DNA of 64,000 nt from Pseudomonas silvicola (GTDB lineage Bacteria > Pseudomonadota > Gammaproteobacteria > Pseudomonadales > Pseudomonadaceae), in contig NZ_CP093280.1 in the NCBI RefSeq assembly GCF_026651855.1, positions 3,760,001 to 3,824,000 of the forward strand, given 5' to 3'. The position numbers and the translations under genes were made by a program. The notes under the pieces were generated by a model that had not been told where the DNA came from, searched no databases, and saw only the letters and a program-made list of their open reading frames with translations. Below, piece after piece: positions 10,138 to 17,681 of this stretch (within the stretch, counting starts at the first letter, position 1; every line of letters begins with the position of its first letter).

Positions 10138-10433
10138 GACGCGGCCTCCAGGTGCTGCAGCAGGCGCGGGTCCAGCGGGTCGAGAGGGCGCCCGATGATG
10201 GCGTGGGCCTTGTCCCACAGTTCGTCCAGGCCGCTGGCCAGTTCCTGGCGGCCGGTGGGGCCCTGTACCAGGTAGGCAGAGCCCTGGAAGTCGCACACGT
10301 TCAACCGGAACGGTGCCAGCACGCGGTTGATGGCCGTGATGCGTTGCAGCCGTTCACGGCGGCGCGGCAGTTCGGCGCTCAGGGGGTCGCTCCAGTGAAT
10401 GTCTTCGCCCAGCAGCCCGCACAGTCCACACAT
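10134..10433 (-). CDS. Small protein with N-terminal MCGLCG motif, unknown function
   Basis: 99 aa; ATG at 10433 preceded by AAGG; stop overlaps the GTPase start by 4 bp. The opening MCGLCGLLGED recalls the N-terminal cysteine of class II glutamine amidotransferases, but those domains are about twice as long, so an amidotransferase is unlikely. The CxxC at residues 2-5 plus C47 could bind a metal, which would fit the adjacent COG0523 GTPase. I cannot name a family. It seems to be a fixed partner of the GTPase and binding protein. Confidence 0.7.
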   Translation of the reverse strand: MCGLCGLLGEDIHWSDPLSAELPRRRERLQRITAINRVLAPFRLNVCDFQGSAYLVQGPTGRQELASGLDELWDKAHAIIGRPLDPLDPRLLQHLEAAS

Positions 10434-10454
10434 GATGTTTGCCTTCTTGCAAAG

Positions 10455-10477
10455 GGCCGGCCCGGGTTGGGCCGGCC
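10455..10477 (-). terminator. GC-rich hairpin between SDR and MCGLCG gene
   Basis: Perfect 9-bp stem GGCCGGCCC / GGGCCGGCC with a 5-nt loop in the 58-bp gap after the SDR stop. On the minus strand only CTTTGC follows, so it is at best a weak terminator. It may attenuate or stabilise the mRNA between the first five and last three genes of the operon. Confidence 0.45.
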
Positions 10478-10491
10478 GGTTCGATGCACCG

Positions 10492-11265
10492 TCAGGGCAT
10501 CACATCGCCCGAATTGGGCCCCAGGGTCTGGCCGACGAACAGGTTGCCGCCCGGCTCCGAGGCCAGCAGCACGGCAACGGGCGCTACTTCTTCGGCCAGG
10601 CCGAAGCGGCCCAGGGGCAGCTCGCGGGCCTTGGCGGTTTTCCAGTCCTGGCTCAGGTCATCCACCAGCGCGGTGGTGATGGGCCCGGGCGCGATGGCAT
10701 TGACCAGCACGTTGTGTTTGGACACTTCCAGTGCCAGCGACTTGGTGAAGCCGATCACGCCAGCTTTCGCCGCCGCGTAGTGGGTCAGTTCAGCGCCGCC
10801 CTTGATACCCAGTTGCGAGGCGACGTTGATGATGCGCCCCCAGCGCTGCGCCAGCATCGCGGGCAGGGCCCGTTGGCTGGCGATGAACACGCTGGTCAGG
10901 TCCACGCGCAGCATGTCGTCCCACATGTCCTGGGTCAGGTCCACGCAGGGCGCCTGGGTGAGCATGCCGGCGTTGTTGACCAGAATATCGATGCCGCCGA
11001 AGGCGTCCACGCAGCGGTCGACGCCGGCCTGGGCGCCGGTGCGGGTGCCGACGTCGGCCACGCAGGTCACCACGTCGGCGCCCAGGGCGCGGCACTCCAG
11101 GGCCACGCGCTCCAGGGCCGGGCCGTTGCGATCGCCCAGCACCAGCCTGGCGCCTGCTTCTGCATAGGCCCGGGCAATGGCCGCACCGATGCCGCTGGCC
11201 GCGCCGGTGATCACGGCGCGCCGCCCGGCCAGTGGGCGGGCGAGGGTTCTGAGGGTGTCTTGCAT
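10492..11265 (-). CDS. Short-chain dehydrogenase/reductase (SDR) 1 of imide-type operon
   Basis: 257 aa. NAD(P)-binding motif VITGAASGIGAAIA near the N-terminus, NNAG motif (VNNAGML), and catalytic YAAAK after a conserved serine (NVASQLG). This is a classical SDR that oxidises or reduces a hydroxyl/keto group. Start is ATG at 11265 or the adjacent GTG at 11268, both served by GGAG overlapping the upstream stop region. It lies 6 bp downstream of a second SDR, with which it shares only family-level similarity. The substrate is presumably an intermediate of the pathway encoded around it. Confidence 0.85.
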   Translation of the reverse strand: MQDTLRTLARPLAGRRAVITGAASGIGAAIARAYAEAGARLVLGDRNGPALERVALECRALGADVVTCVADVGTRTGAQAGVDRCVDAFGGIDILVNNAGMLTQAPCVDLTQDMWDDMLRVDLTSVFIASQRALPAMLAQRWGRIINVASQLGIKGGAELTHYAAAKAGVIGFTKSLALEVSKHNVLVNAIAPGPITTALVDDLSQDWKTAKARELPLGRFGLAEEVAPVAVLLASEPGGNLFVGQTLGPNSGDVMP

Positions 11266-11271
11266 CACGGC

Positions 11272-12045
11272 TTACTCCGGCCAGCGAACGGTGAGGCCAC
11301 CGTCGATGACAATGCTTTGCCCGGTCAGGTAACTGGCGTCGGACGAGGTCAGGAAGGCCACCAGGGCGGCCACTTCATCGGCGCGCCCCACGCGCCCCAG
11401 GGGGATGGCGCGGGCGGCCTTGGCCAGGCCCTCGGGGCCCAGGGAGTTTTTTGCGTCCAGTGATTGCGGCGTTTCGATCAGGCCGGGAATCACGGCGTTG
11501 CAACGAATGCCGCGCGGCGCCAGTTCCACCGCCAGCGAGCGGCACAGGCCCGGTACGCCGGCCTTGGCGGCGGCGTAGTGGGCATGGTCCTGCCACCCGT
11601 AGACACCGCCGGCGATGGACGAGATGGCCACCATGGCGCCGCCGTCGCCCATGTAGCGCGAGGCCGCGCGGAAGGTGCGCATCACACCGGTGAGGTCGAC
11701 ATTGAGCAACGCGTTCCAGCGTTCATCAGTCATCTCCAGCAGCGGTGCGGCTCGCAGCAGCCCGGCGTTGGCCACGGCATAGTCCAGGCGCCCGAACTGC
11801 TCCACGGCTTGCGCTGCCGCGGCGTCTACCGATTCGGTAGAGGTCACGTCCAGCGCCAGCATGATGCACTCGCCACCCACCTGGGCGACGCGGCTGGCGG
11901 TGTGCTGGGGGTCATGTGGGTCGCCCGGGAAATACCCGCCCACCACGCGCACGCCGCGCTGGGCATAGGCCACGGCCAGGGCCTGGCCGATGCCGCTGGC
12001 GGCACCGGTAATGAAGGCTACGGGGGAAGTATCGACAGCAGTCAT
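11272..12045 (-). CDS. Short-chain dehydrogenase/reductase (SDR) 2 of imide-type operon
   Basis: 257 aa from the ATG at 12045, preferred over a GTG at 12069 because GGAG lies 8 bp before it. Cofactor motif AFITGAASGIGQALA, followed by VVGGYFPGD, where an acidic residue typical of NAD preference is not obvious. Active-site serine in ISSIAGG and YAAAK. C-terminal GQSIVIDGGLTVRW is the usual SDR end. Translationally close to the MFS gene (13 bp) and SDR 1. Confidence 0.85.
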   Translation of the reverse strand: MTAVDTSPVAFITGAASGIGQALAVAYAQRGVRVVGGYFPGDPHDPQHTASRVAQVGGECIMLALDVTSTESVDAAAAQAVEQFGRLDYAVANAGLLRAAPLLEMTDERWNALLNVDLTGVMRTFRAASRYMGDGGAMVAISSIAGGVYGWQDHAHYAAAKAGVPGLCRSLAVELAPRGIRCNAVIPGLIETPQSLDAKNSLGPEGLAKAARAIPLGRVGRADEVAALVAFLTSSDASYLTGQSIVIDGGLTVRWPE

Positions 12046-12058
12046 GTGCAACTCCAGT

Positions 12059-13417
12059 TTACTTGACACTTTCAGGGCTGACGTGGCGCGCGGCCAACAT
12101 CACCAGGCCGGACAGGAAGCAGGGCACCGCACCGAACCAGATGGCGGCGCTGCCCCATTGGCCACCGCCCGTCAGCACGCCGGTGATGCCCAGGCCAGCG
12201 ACCACGGCACCGATGGGCCCCATGGCATGGACGATGGCACCGCCCGTGGCACGGATGCTGGTGGGGAAGCTTTCGCTCATGAAGAACAGCAACGCCGAAT
12301 AAGGGCCGTTGAGGAAGAACAGGCCAACGCTGTAAAGCGTGACCACGGTGACCAGGTCGCTGGGGCCATAGATCATGGCCGCGAAGGCCACGCCGCCGCA
12401 CATCCAGCCCAGGGCCACGGTGTTGCGCCGGCCGATGCGGTCGCCCAGCCAGCCGTGGAACAGGTAGCCGCAAAAGCCCACCAGGTTGGACAGCACCAGA
12501 ATCCACAGGGAGTTCTGGAATGACACGTTGTGCACGCTGACGATCACCGAGGTGCCCAGCACGCTGAACACCTGGATGGCGGACCAGTTGAGCAACAGTG
12601 CCACGCTCAGTACCAGCGTGGCCCGCAGGGCCTGGCCGCGGAACGCCGCGCCGACACCGGCCTTGGCGTGTTCCTGGTAATCAATACCGTAGGCCTTGGC
12701 CAGGGCTTGTGCCTGGGCGTCTTCGCCGGCCTTGCGCAGGTGGGCGATGCGCAGGTGCAGTTGGAACTGTGGGCTTTCCTTGAGCCTGCGAGCCAGGATC
12801 GCCACCACGAACGCCGGGATGGCGGCGAAGACGAAGCACCCTTGCCAGCCAATGCTGGGCAGCAGCAGGGCGGTCAAGCCAGCGGCGATCAGGGCGCCGA
12901 CCGGCCAGCCACTTTGCACCAGGCTGTAGATGAACCCGCGACGCTTGACCAGCTTCGGGTCGGTGGAGGCCGCGTAGATCTCGGTCAGGTACGTGGCGTT
13001 GACCCCTTCCTCGGCATAGCCAAGGCCTGCCACCGAGCGCACGGCAATCAGGCCGCCCTTGCCCACACCTGCGGTAAAGGCGGTCAGCAACGAGCACAGG
13101 GCAGAACCGGTGACGGTAAAGATGATGCCGCTGCGGCGGCCCAGGCGGTCCACCACCGGGCCGATGGCGAAGGCCACCACGGCACCGCCCAGGGCTACCC
13201 AGGTGGCAATCTCTGCCTGGGTAGCCTGGTTCCAGCTGAAGTGCTCACCCATCACCGGCAACAGCGTGCCGAACAGGATGAAGTCATACACCGCGAACAC
13301 CCACGCGAAGAACGCGATCCAGGTGGCGTATTTGACATCTCCTGACGTCAGGTACTGTGGCTTCCATTCGGCGGCAGGCACCTGCTCAGGTGCGAAAACG
13401 GCGGTGGGCGTAGTCAT
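12059..13417 (-). CDS. MFS transporter of the imide-type operon
   Basis: 452 aa from the ATG at 13417 (GAGGA 8 bp upstream; an in-frame TTG at 13423 is less likely). About 12 membrane segments. The MFS signature after TM2 is GPVVDRLGRRSG, with a second copy GWLGDRIGRRN in the second half, typical of the sugar/aromatic-acid-porter-like branch. It sits between the imidase-like hydrolase and the SDRs, so it probably imports the pathway substrate. Confidence 0.88.
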   Translation of the reverse strand: MTTPTAVFAPEQVPAAEWKPQYLTSGDVKYATWIAFFAWVFAVYDFILFGTLLPVMGEHFSWNQATQAEIATWVALGGAVVAFAIGPVVDRLGRRSGIIFTVTGSALCSLLTAFTAGVGKGGLIAVRSVAGLGYAEEGVNATYLTEIYAASTDPKLVKRRGFIYSLVQSGWPVGALIAAGLTALLLPSIGWQGCFVFAAIPAFVVAILARRLKESPQFQLHLRIAHLRKAGEDAQAQALAKAYGIDYQEHAKAGVGAAFRGQALRATLVLSVALLLNWSAIQVFSVLGTSVIVSVHNVSFQNSLWILVLSNLVGFCGYLFHGWLGDRIGRRNTVALGWMCGGVAFAAMIYGPSDLVTVVTLYSVGLFFLNGPYSALLFFMSESFPTSIRATGGAIVHAMGPIGAVVAGLGITGVLTGGGQWGSAAIWFGAVPCFLSGLVMLAARHVSPESVK

Positions 13418-13441
13418 GGTCAATCCTCGGCGGGATAAAGA

Positions 13442-14323
13442 TCAGCGCTGGCGGGGGTGGCGTTTGATGAAGTCGTCGGCAATCTCGTCCATGGTCACGA
13501 AGCGCACGCCGGCATGGTCTTGCATGTGCTCGATGAAGCGTTCGAGCATCAGCAGCACCTGGGGGCGCCCGGACACATCAGGGTGAATGGTGATGGGAAA
13601 CACGGCGTAGTCGTGCTCGCGGTATACCCAGTCGAACTGGTCGCGCCACATTTCTTCCAGGTGGCGCGGGTTGACGAAGCCGTGGCTGTTGGGTGATTTC
13701 TTGATGAACATCATCGGGGGCAGGTCATCCAGGTACCAGTTGGCCGGGATCTCCACCAGGTCGGTTTCCTGGCCACGCACCAGCGGTTTCATCCAGGTGT
13801 CGGGGTGCTGGCTGTAGTCGATCTTGGTCCACTCGTCACCCACGCGCACGTAGTAGGGGGTGAAGTCGTTGTGCATCAGGCTGTGGTCGTACTTGATGCC
13901 TTTCTTGAGCAGCAGTTCGTTGGTGACGCGGCTGAACTCCCACCACGGTGCGACGTACCCGGTGGGGCGGCGACCGGTCAGTTCGGTGATCAGCGCAATG
14001 GACTTGTCCAGGACGATTTCTTCCTGCTCGGCGGTCATGGCGATGGGGTTTTCATGGCTGTAGCCATGGATGCCCACCTCGTGGCCCGCGTCGGCGACGG
14101 CTTTCATTTCCTTGGGGAAGGTTTCCACCGAGTGCCCGGGGATGAACCACGTGGTGCGCAGGTCGTACTTCCTGAACAGGTTGAGCAGGCGCGGGGCGCC
14201 CACTTCACCGGCGAACAGGCCGCGGGAGATATCGTCCGGCGAATCCTCGCCGCCGTACGAACCCAACCAGCCGGCGACGGCGTCAACGTCCACGCCGATC
14301 GATACCAGAATCTCTTTAGCCAT
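13442..14323 (-). CDS. Polysaccharide-deacetylase-fold hydrolase, probable cyclic imide hydrolase (imidase)
   Basis: 293 aa, NodB-like fold. It aligns by eye with Helicobacter HP0310 (PgdA), including the zinc ligands D14, H86 and H90 ([21 protein letters not shown]) and the [15 protein letters not shown] segment. From memory, the metal-dependent imidase of P. putida YZ-26 is also 293 aa and of this family, opening cyclic imides to half-amides. PuuE-type allantoinases are further relatives. With no signal peptide it cannot act on cell-wall peptidoglycan in the periplasm. Next to an amidase and an MFS carrier, a ring-opening cyclic amidohydrolase is the best reading. A very strong GGAGGAGGA ribosome site precedes the ATG. 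Confidence 0.72.
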   Translation of the reverse strand: MAKEILVSIGVDVDAVAGWLGSYGGEDSPDDISRGLFAGEVGAPRLLNLFRKYDLRTTWFIPGHSVETFPKEMKAVADAGHEVGIHGYSHENPIAMTAEQEEIVLDKSIALITELTGRRPTGYVAPWWEFSRVTNELLLKKGIKYDHSLMHNDFTPYYVRVGDEWTKIDYSQHPDTWMKPLVRGQETDLVEIPANWYLDDLPPMMFIKKSPNSHGFVNPRHLEEMWRDQFDWVYREHDYAVFPITIHPDVSGRPQVLLMLERFIEHMQDHAGVRFVTMDEIADDFIKRHPRQR

Positions 14324-14409
14324 GGGTACATCCTCCTCCCGGTGACAACGGATGAGCGCTTGGGCCGGGCCCCCGGCGCCCCTGAAAGAAGCCGTCTGAA
14401 TGAAGCGGG

Positions 14410-15768
14410 TCAGGCGGGGTGGGCGAACAGCTGTTCCACGGCCAGGGCCGCGCGCAGTACCGGGGTGTCGTCACCGCTGCACCCGGCCAGTAGCCAACTG
14501 GTGGCCAGCCCGGCGCGGTCGACGCCGCTGGGCAGGGCGATGCCGGGCATGTCCAGCAGGCTGCCGGCCATGGTCAGGCGCAAGGTGGCCAGGTTGGTGC
14601 TGGCGAACAGCACATCGTCCTGGGCCAGGGGCGCCAGCAGTGGCGCCACGTGGGCTACGGTAGGCGTCACCAGCAGGGCGCCGTCCAGTTCTGCCTTGAG
14701 CCGTGCCTGCAACAGGGCGCGACGTTCGTAAAGGTGCAGTTGCACGCTGGCGGGCAGCGTGCGTGCCGCTTCCAGGCGCTTGCGTACCCGTGGGTCGAGT
14801 TGTTCGGCCTCGGGGCTGTCGAGCAGCGCCTCATGGCGGGCAAAGGCCTCGGCAGCGCCCAGCCAGCCGTGTTCGGCGATGCAGTCCAGGGTCGCGTGCC
14901 AGGCGTGCACCGGGCGACGGTCGATGCGCGCCCCGGCTTGGCCTAGTCGCTGCAGGCAATGGTGCAGGTTGTCCCTGACGGCGGCGTCCACGCGCGGGTC
15001 GTTCAAGGTTGTATCGTCGACACGCACGTGCAGGTTGCGCAGGTCCGCCGGTTGCACCGCCGGGCCACCTGTCAGGAACTGGTCGATGGCCAGCGCATCG
15101 CGCACGCTGCGGGTGATCGGCCCCAGAGCATCGAGGCTGCGGGCCAGGCTGAACACGCCGTGTGCGCTGTAGCGCTGGCGGCTGCTGCGGTAACCCACCA
15201 GGCCATTGAAGGCGGCCGGAATGCGGATCGACCCCGCGGTGTCGGTGCCCATGGCGATCGGCACGATCGCGGTGGCGACGGCAATGGCCGAGCCCGAAGA
15301 CGAACCGCCTGGCACCCGGGCTTCACCCGAGTGGCTGGGCAGGGTGGGGGTGCCGAAATGGGGGTTCAGGCCCAGCCCCGAATAGGCCAGCTCGCTGAGG
15401 TTGGTCTTGCCCACGCTGACCAGCCCTGCCTGGGTCAAGCGTTGCACCAGCGTGGCATCGTGTGGCGCGGGGGCGGCGTTGCGACGAAACGCGGCGCCTG
15501 CGGTGGTGACCGTGCCGGCCATGTCGAACAGGTCCTTCCACGCCATGGGCACGCCGTCCAGGGCGGACAGCGGCGCACCGGCCTGCCAGCGCGCACGGGA
15601 GGCGTGGGCTTCGCGGCGGCCCCGCTCCAGCGTCAGGGCAGTGAAGACCGCCTCGCTGTCCTGAGCCCTTTCGGCGGCGGCCTCGAACACGTCGACGGGG
15701 TCTTGGGTGCCGTCGGCATAGGCTGCGGCGAGGGTGGACCCATCGAGCGGGGCGTGAAGGTCGTTCAT
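14410..15768 (-). CDS. Amidase-signature enzyme, candidate half-amidase
   Basis: 452 aa from the ATG at 15768 (GGAG upstream; a longer frame begins with an unlikely MYIFNK extension). The amidase-signature Ser-cisSer-Lys triad is present: K78 (AWKDLFD), the serine cluster at 156-158 (PGGSSSGSA) and nucleophile S180 ([16 protein letters not shown]). It hydrolyses an amide to acid plus ammonia in the cytoplasm. As first gene of the operon and neighbour of an imidase-like enzyme it could act on the half-amide (for example succinamate-like) released by ring opening. Alternatives are AtzE/AtzF-like or other small-amide amidases. Confidence 0.82.
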   Translation of the reverse strand: MNDLHAPLDGSTLAAAYADGTQDPVDVFEAAAERAQDSEAVFTALTLERGRREAHASRARWQAGAPLSALDGVPMAWKDLFDMAGTVTTAGAAFRRNAAPAPHDATLVQRLTQAGLVSVGKTNLSELAYSGLGLNPHFGTPTLPSHSGEARVPGGSSSGSAIAVATAIVPIAMGTDTAGSIRIPAAFNGLVGYRSSRQRYSAHGVFSLARSLDALGPITRSVRDALAIDQFLTGGPAVQPADLRNLHVRVDDTTLNDPRVDAAVRDNLHHCLQRLGQAGARIDRRPVHAWHATLDCIAEHGWLGAAEAFARHEALLDSPEAEQLDPRVRKRLEAARTLPASVQLHLYERRALLQARLKAELDGALLVTPTVAHVAPLLAPLAQDDVLFASTNLATLRLTMAGSLLDMPGIALPSGVDRAGLATSWLLAGCSGDDTPVLRAALAVEQLFAHPA

Positions 15769-15792
15769 GAACGGCTCCGAAAACAGGGCTTT

Positions 15793-15830
15793 ATTAAAAA
15801 TGTACATTTGCTATATCCATACATTTTAAT
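15793..15830. promoter_or_regulatory. Imperfect inverted repeat upstream of the amidase operon
   Basis: ATTAAAAATGTA and TACATTTTAAT face each other (one extra A) around 15 bp, 25-62 bp upstream of the amidase start, inside an AT-rich patch. It probably overlaps the operon promoter. The central CTATATCCAT shares ATCCAT with the second dyad at 15929-15957, which suggests one protein, presumably the adjacent GntR regulator, binds both. Confidence 0.4.
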
Positions 15831-15928
15831 GAAGCATGCATCATGCCAACCCGCAGATCAGGCACGCAGAATGCACAAGCACAAGCGTTCTTGAAACATT
15901 CAAAGGGGAAGGGGGAGTCGAGATCGAA

Positions 15929-15957
15929 AAATGGATCTATTTGTTAAATATCCATTT
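15929..15957. promoter_or_regulatory. Perfect 8-bp dyad, candidate GntR operator
   Basis: AAATGGAT, 13 bp, ATCCATTT. It lies between the divergent amidase operon and the GntR gene, about 120 bp before the GntR start. Together with the upstream dyad there are three ATCCAT half-sites in this space, which would suit a regulator with two DNA-binding heads. Confidence 0.5.
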
Positions 15958-16076
15958 GTGAGCAAAAAAGTAACACGTGCGGGTAAACGGCCCCACTTTG
16001 GTGCCTGCGCAACCGCCCCACACCCAAGGCCAGGTGTGAGAGAATTTTTCCGCGCCCTTGAAAGGAAATGCCGCTG

Positions 16077-17090
16077 ATGTTGGTCGCCGACGACCTTGTA
16101 ACCGAAGAGAGCCGCAGTGCCCCGCGTTATGGGCTGATTCGCAGTGCCTTGCGTGACGCCATCCTGCAGGGCCGTGCCGCGCCGGGCTTGGTGTTGCTGG
16201 AAGCGCCCTTGGCCGAGCTGTTCGCCACCAGCCGCGTGCCTGTGCGCCAGGCACTGGCGCTGCTGTGCGAAGAGGGCCTGGTGCGCCGTTTCGAGGGCCG
16301 TGGCTACCTGATCAACCCACAAGGGTTGGACCTGCCGCCAGTGCGCGTCACCCTGACGCGGCAATTGCTGGGCCTGGAGTCGGGCGAGGAATTGATTGAC
16401 CTGCGCCCGCTCAGCGAGCGGGTCTACGATGAGATCGCCACGTGCGTATCGACTGTGATGGTGTTCGGGCACTATCGGCTGGATGAGCACGCGTCGGCCG
16501 AGCATTTCGGCGTCAGCCGCAGCGTGGTGCGTGAGGCGCTGATGCGCTTGCGCGACCGCGGCCTGGTCGAGAAGGAACCCTACGGGCAGTGGCTGGCCGG
16601 GCCGTTGACCGCACGGGAAATCACCGACGACTACGAATTGCGCGCGTTGCTGGAGCCCCAGGCCCTGCAGCAGACCGCGTCGGGCCTGAGCCGTGAGACG
16701 TTGCTGGGCATGCTCGATCACATCAACCAGTTGCAACAGGCACCGACCCAGGCGACAGCTGCCGGGGTTGAAAAACTGGAGCAGGACCTGCACGTGTGCT
16801 GCCTGGCCGGGCTGCGCAACCGCAAGATGGCGGCGCTGATTCAGCTCTATCAGAGCCCCATGAACGTCAGCCGCATCTTCAACGACGCCCTGGGCCTGGG
16901 TGTCGACGAAGCCACCCTGGTGGAGCACCGGCTGGTGATCGAGTCGCTGTTGCATGGCAACGTCGATTCAGCGGCGCTGAGCCTGCGTGACCACCTGCTG
17001 CGCGCCCGCGAGCGGACGCTGCAACGGCTGAAGGTGCTGTCGGTGTTGCCGGAGCCGGAGTTGCCACCTTATCTGACTCGGCTCAGTTGA
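16077..17090 (+). CDS. GntR/FCD-type regulator with two winged-helix domains
   Basis: 337 aa from the ATG at 16077; AAGGAA lies 10 bp before it and is too close to the earlier ATG at 16068. Two GntR winged helices are visible: about residues 17-79 (RSALRDAILQG, SRVPVRQALALLCEEGLVRRFEGRGY) and 113-175 (SERVYDEIATCV, FGVSRSVVREALMRLRDRGLVEKE). An FCD-like helical effector domain follows (about 183-310). GntR proteins normally have one such domain. It is divergent from the imidase/amidase operon and probably controls it. Confidence 0.82.
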   Translation: MLVADDLVTEESRSAPRYGLIRSALRDAILQGRAAPGLVLLEAPLAELFATSRVPVRQALALLCEEGLVRRFEGRGYLINPQGLDLPPVRVTLTRQLLGLESGEELIDLRPLSERVYDEIATCVSTVMVFGHYRLDEHASAEHFGVSRSVVREALMRLRDRGLVEKEPYGQWLAGPLTAREITDDYELRALLEPQALQQTASGLSRETLLGMLDHINQLQQAPTQATAAGVEKLEQDLHVCCLAGLRNRKMAALIQLYQSPMNVSRIFNDALGLGVDEATLVEHRLVIESLLHGNVDSAALSLRDHLLRARERTLQRLKVLSVLPEPELPPYLTRLS

Positions 17091-17681
17091 AACACTGAAC
17101 GCGCGCCCAGCGCCCAGGCCGGCTCGCCAGCGATACTGAACAGCCGGCACCCCCCACCGTTCTCCACGGGGTGTGCGATGTCATACGCACGCCAGTCACC
17201 CGTGGCATCGCTGTCGAGCTCGGCTGGATGCGTCTTTTGGCCGTGTCTGGACGTTCGCTGGCAAGCCAGCTCCCACGGACGATTCTGAACCGAAACCGTA
17301 TACTTCGTGCAGATCCTGACAGCAGCCTGGCTACCATGCCTGACTCCCTGGTGTGGTTCTTCAAAGCCCTCTCTCCTGCAGGCCACGTTGCCTGGCTCGG
17401 CGCGTAGCTGATGTTCCCCTTCAATGACATGCGCTGCCTGTGGCAAGCGGACCTGGCCACGTCACGAACGGCGCGCAGTATCAGGCGTAACGCGGATTTC
17501 CCCCGAGGAGGCCAAGGACGAACTGATGGCGGTGATCATTTCCATCGTGTGCAGGTGAGGAGGGCTGGCCGCCCGCTGTAGCGCCCTCGACCGGTACTTT
17601 TGGGCAATACCCTGTCATTGCGCGAGACGGCATAATGCCATCAATCAGGCAAGCCCTTCCGATCCCGCTCGAGACCCGCAG
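17091..17681. other. Intergenic, about 590 bp, with gene remnants and one REP-like element
   Basis: No intact gene. 17253-17277 holds a Pseudomonas REP-like palindrome (CGCTGGCAAGCCAGCTCCCAC). On the minus strand 17070-17230 reads as coding-like sequence (DWRAYDIAHPVENGGG, EPAWALGARSVFQLSR), which may be the tail of a decayed gene. On the plus strand 17475-17550 reads ISPEEAKDELMAVIISIVCR before a stop, another possible remnant. The promoter of the GGDEF-EAL gene should lie in the last 100 bp. Confidence 0.4.
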
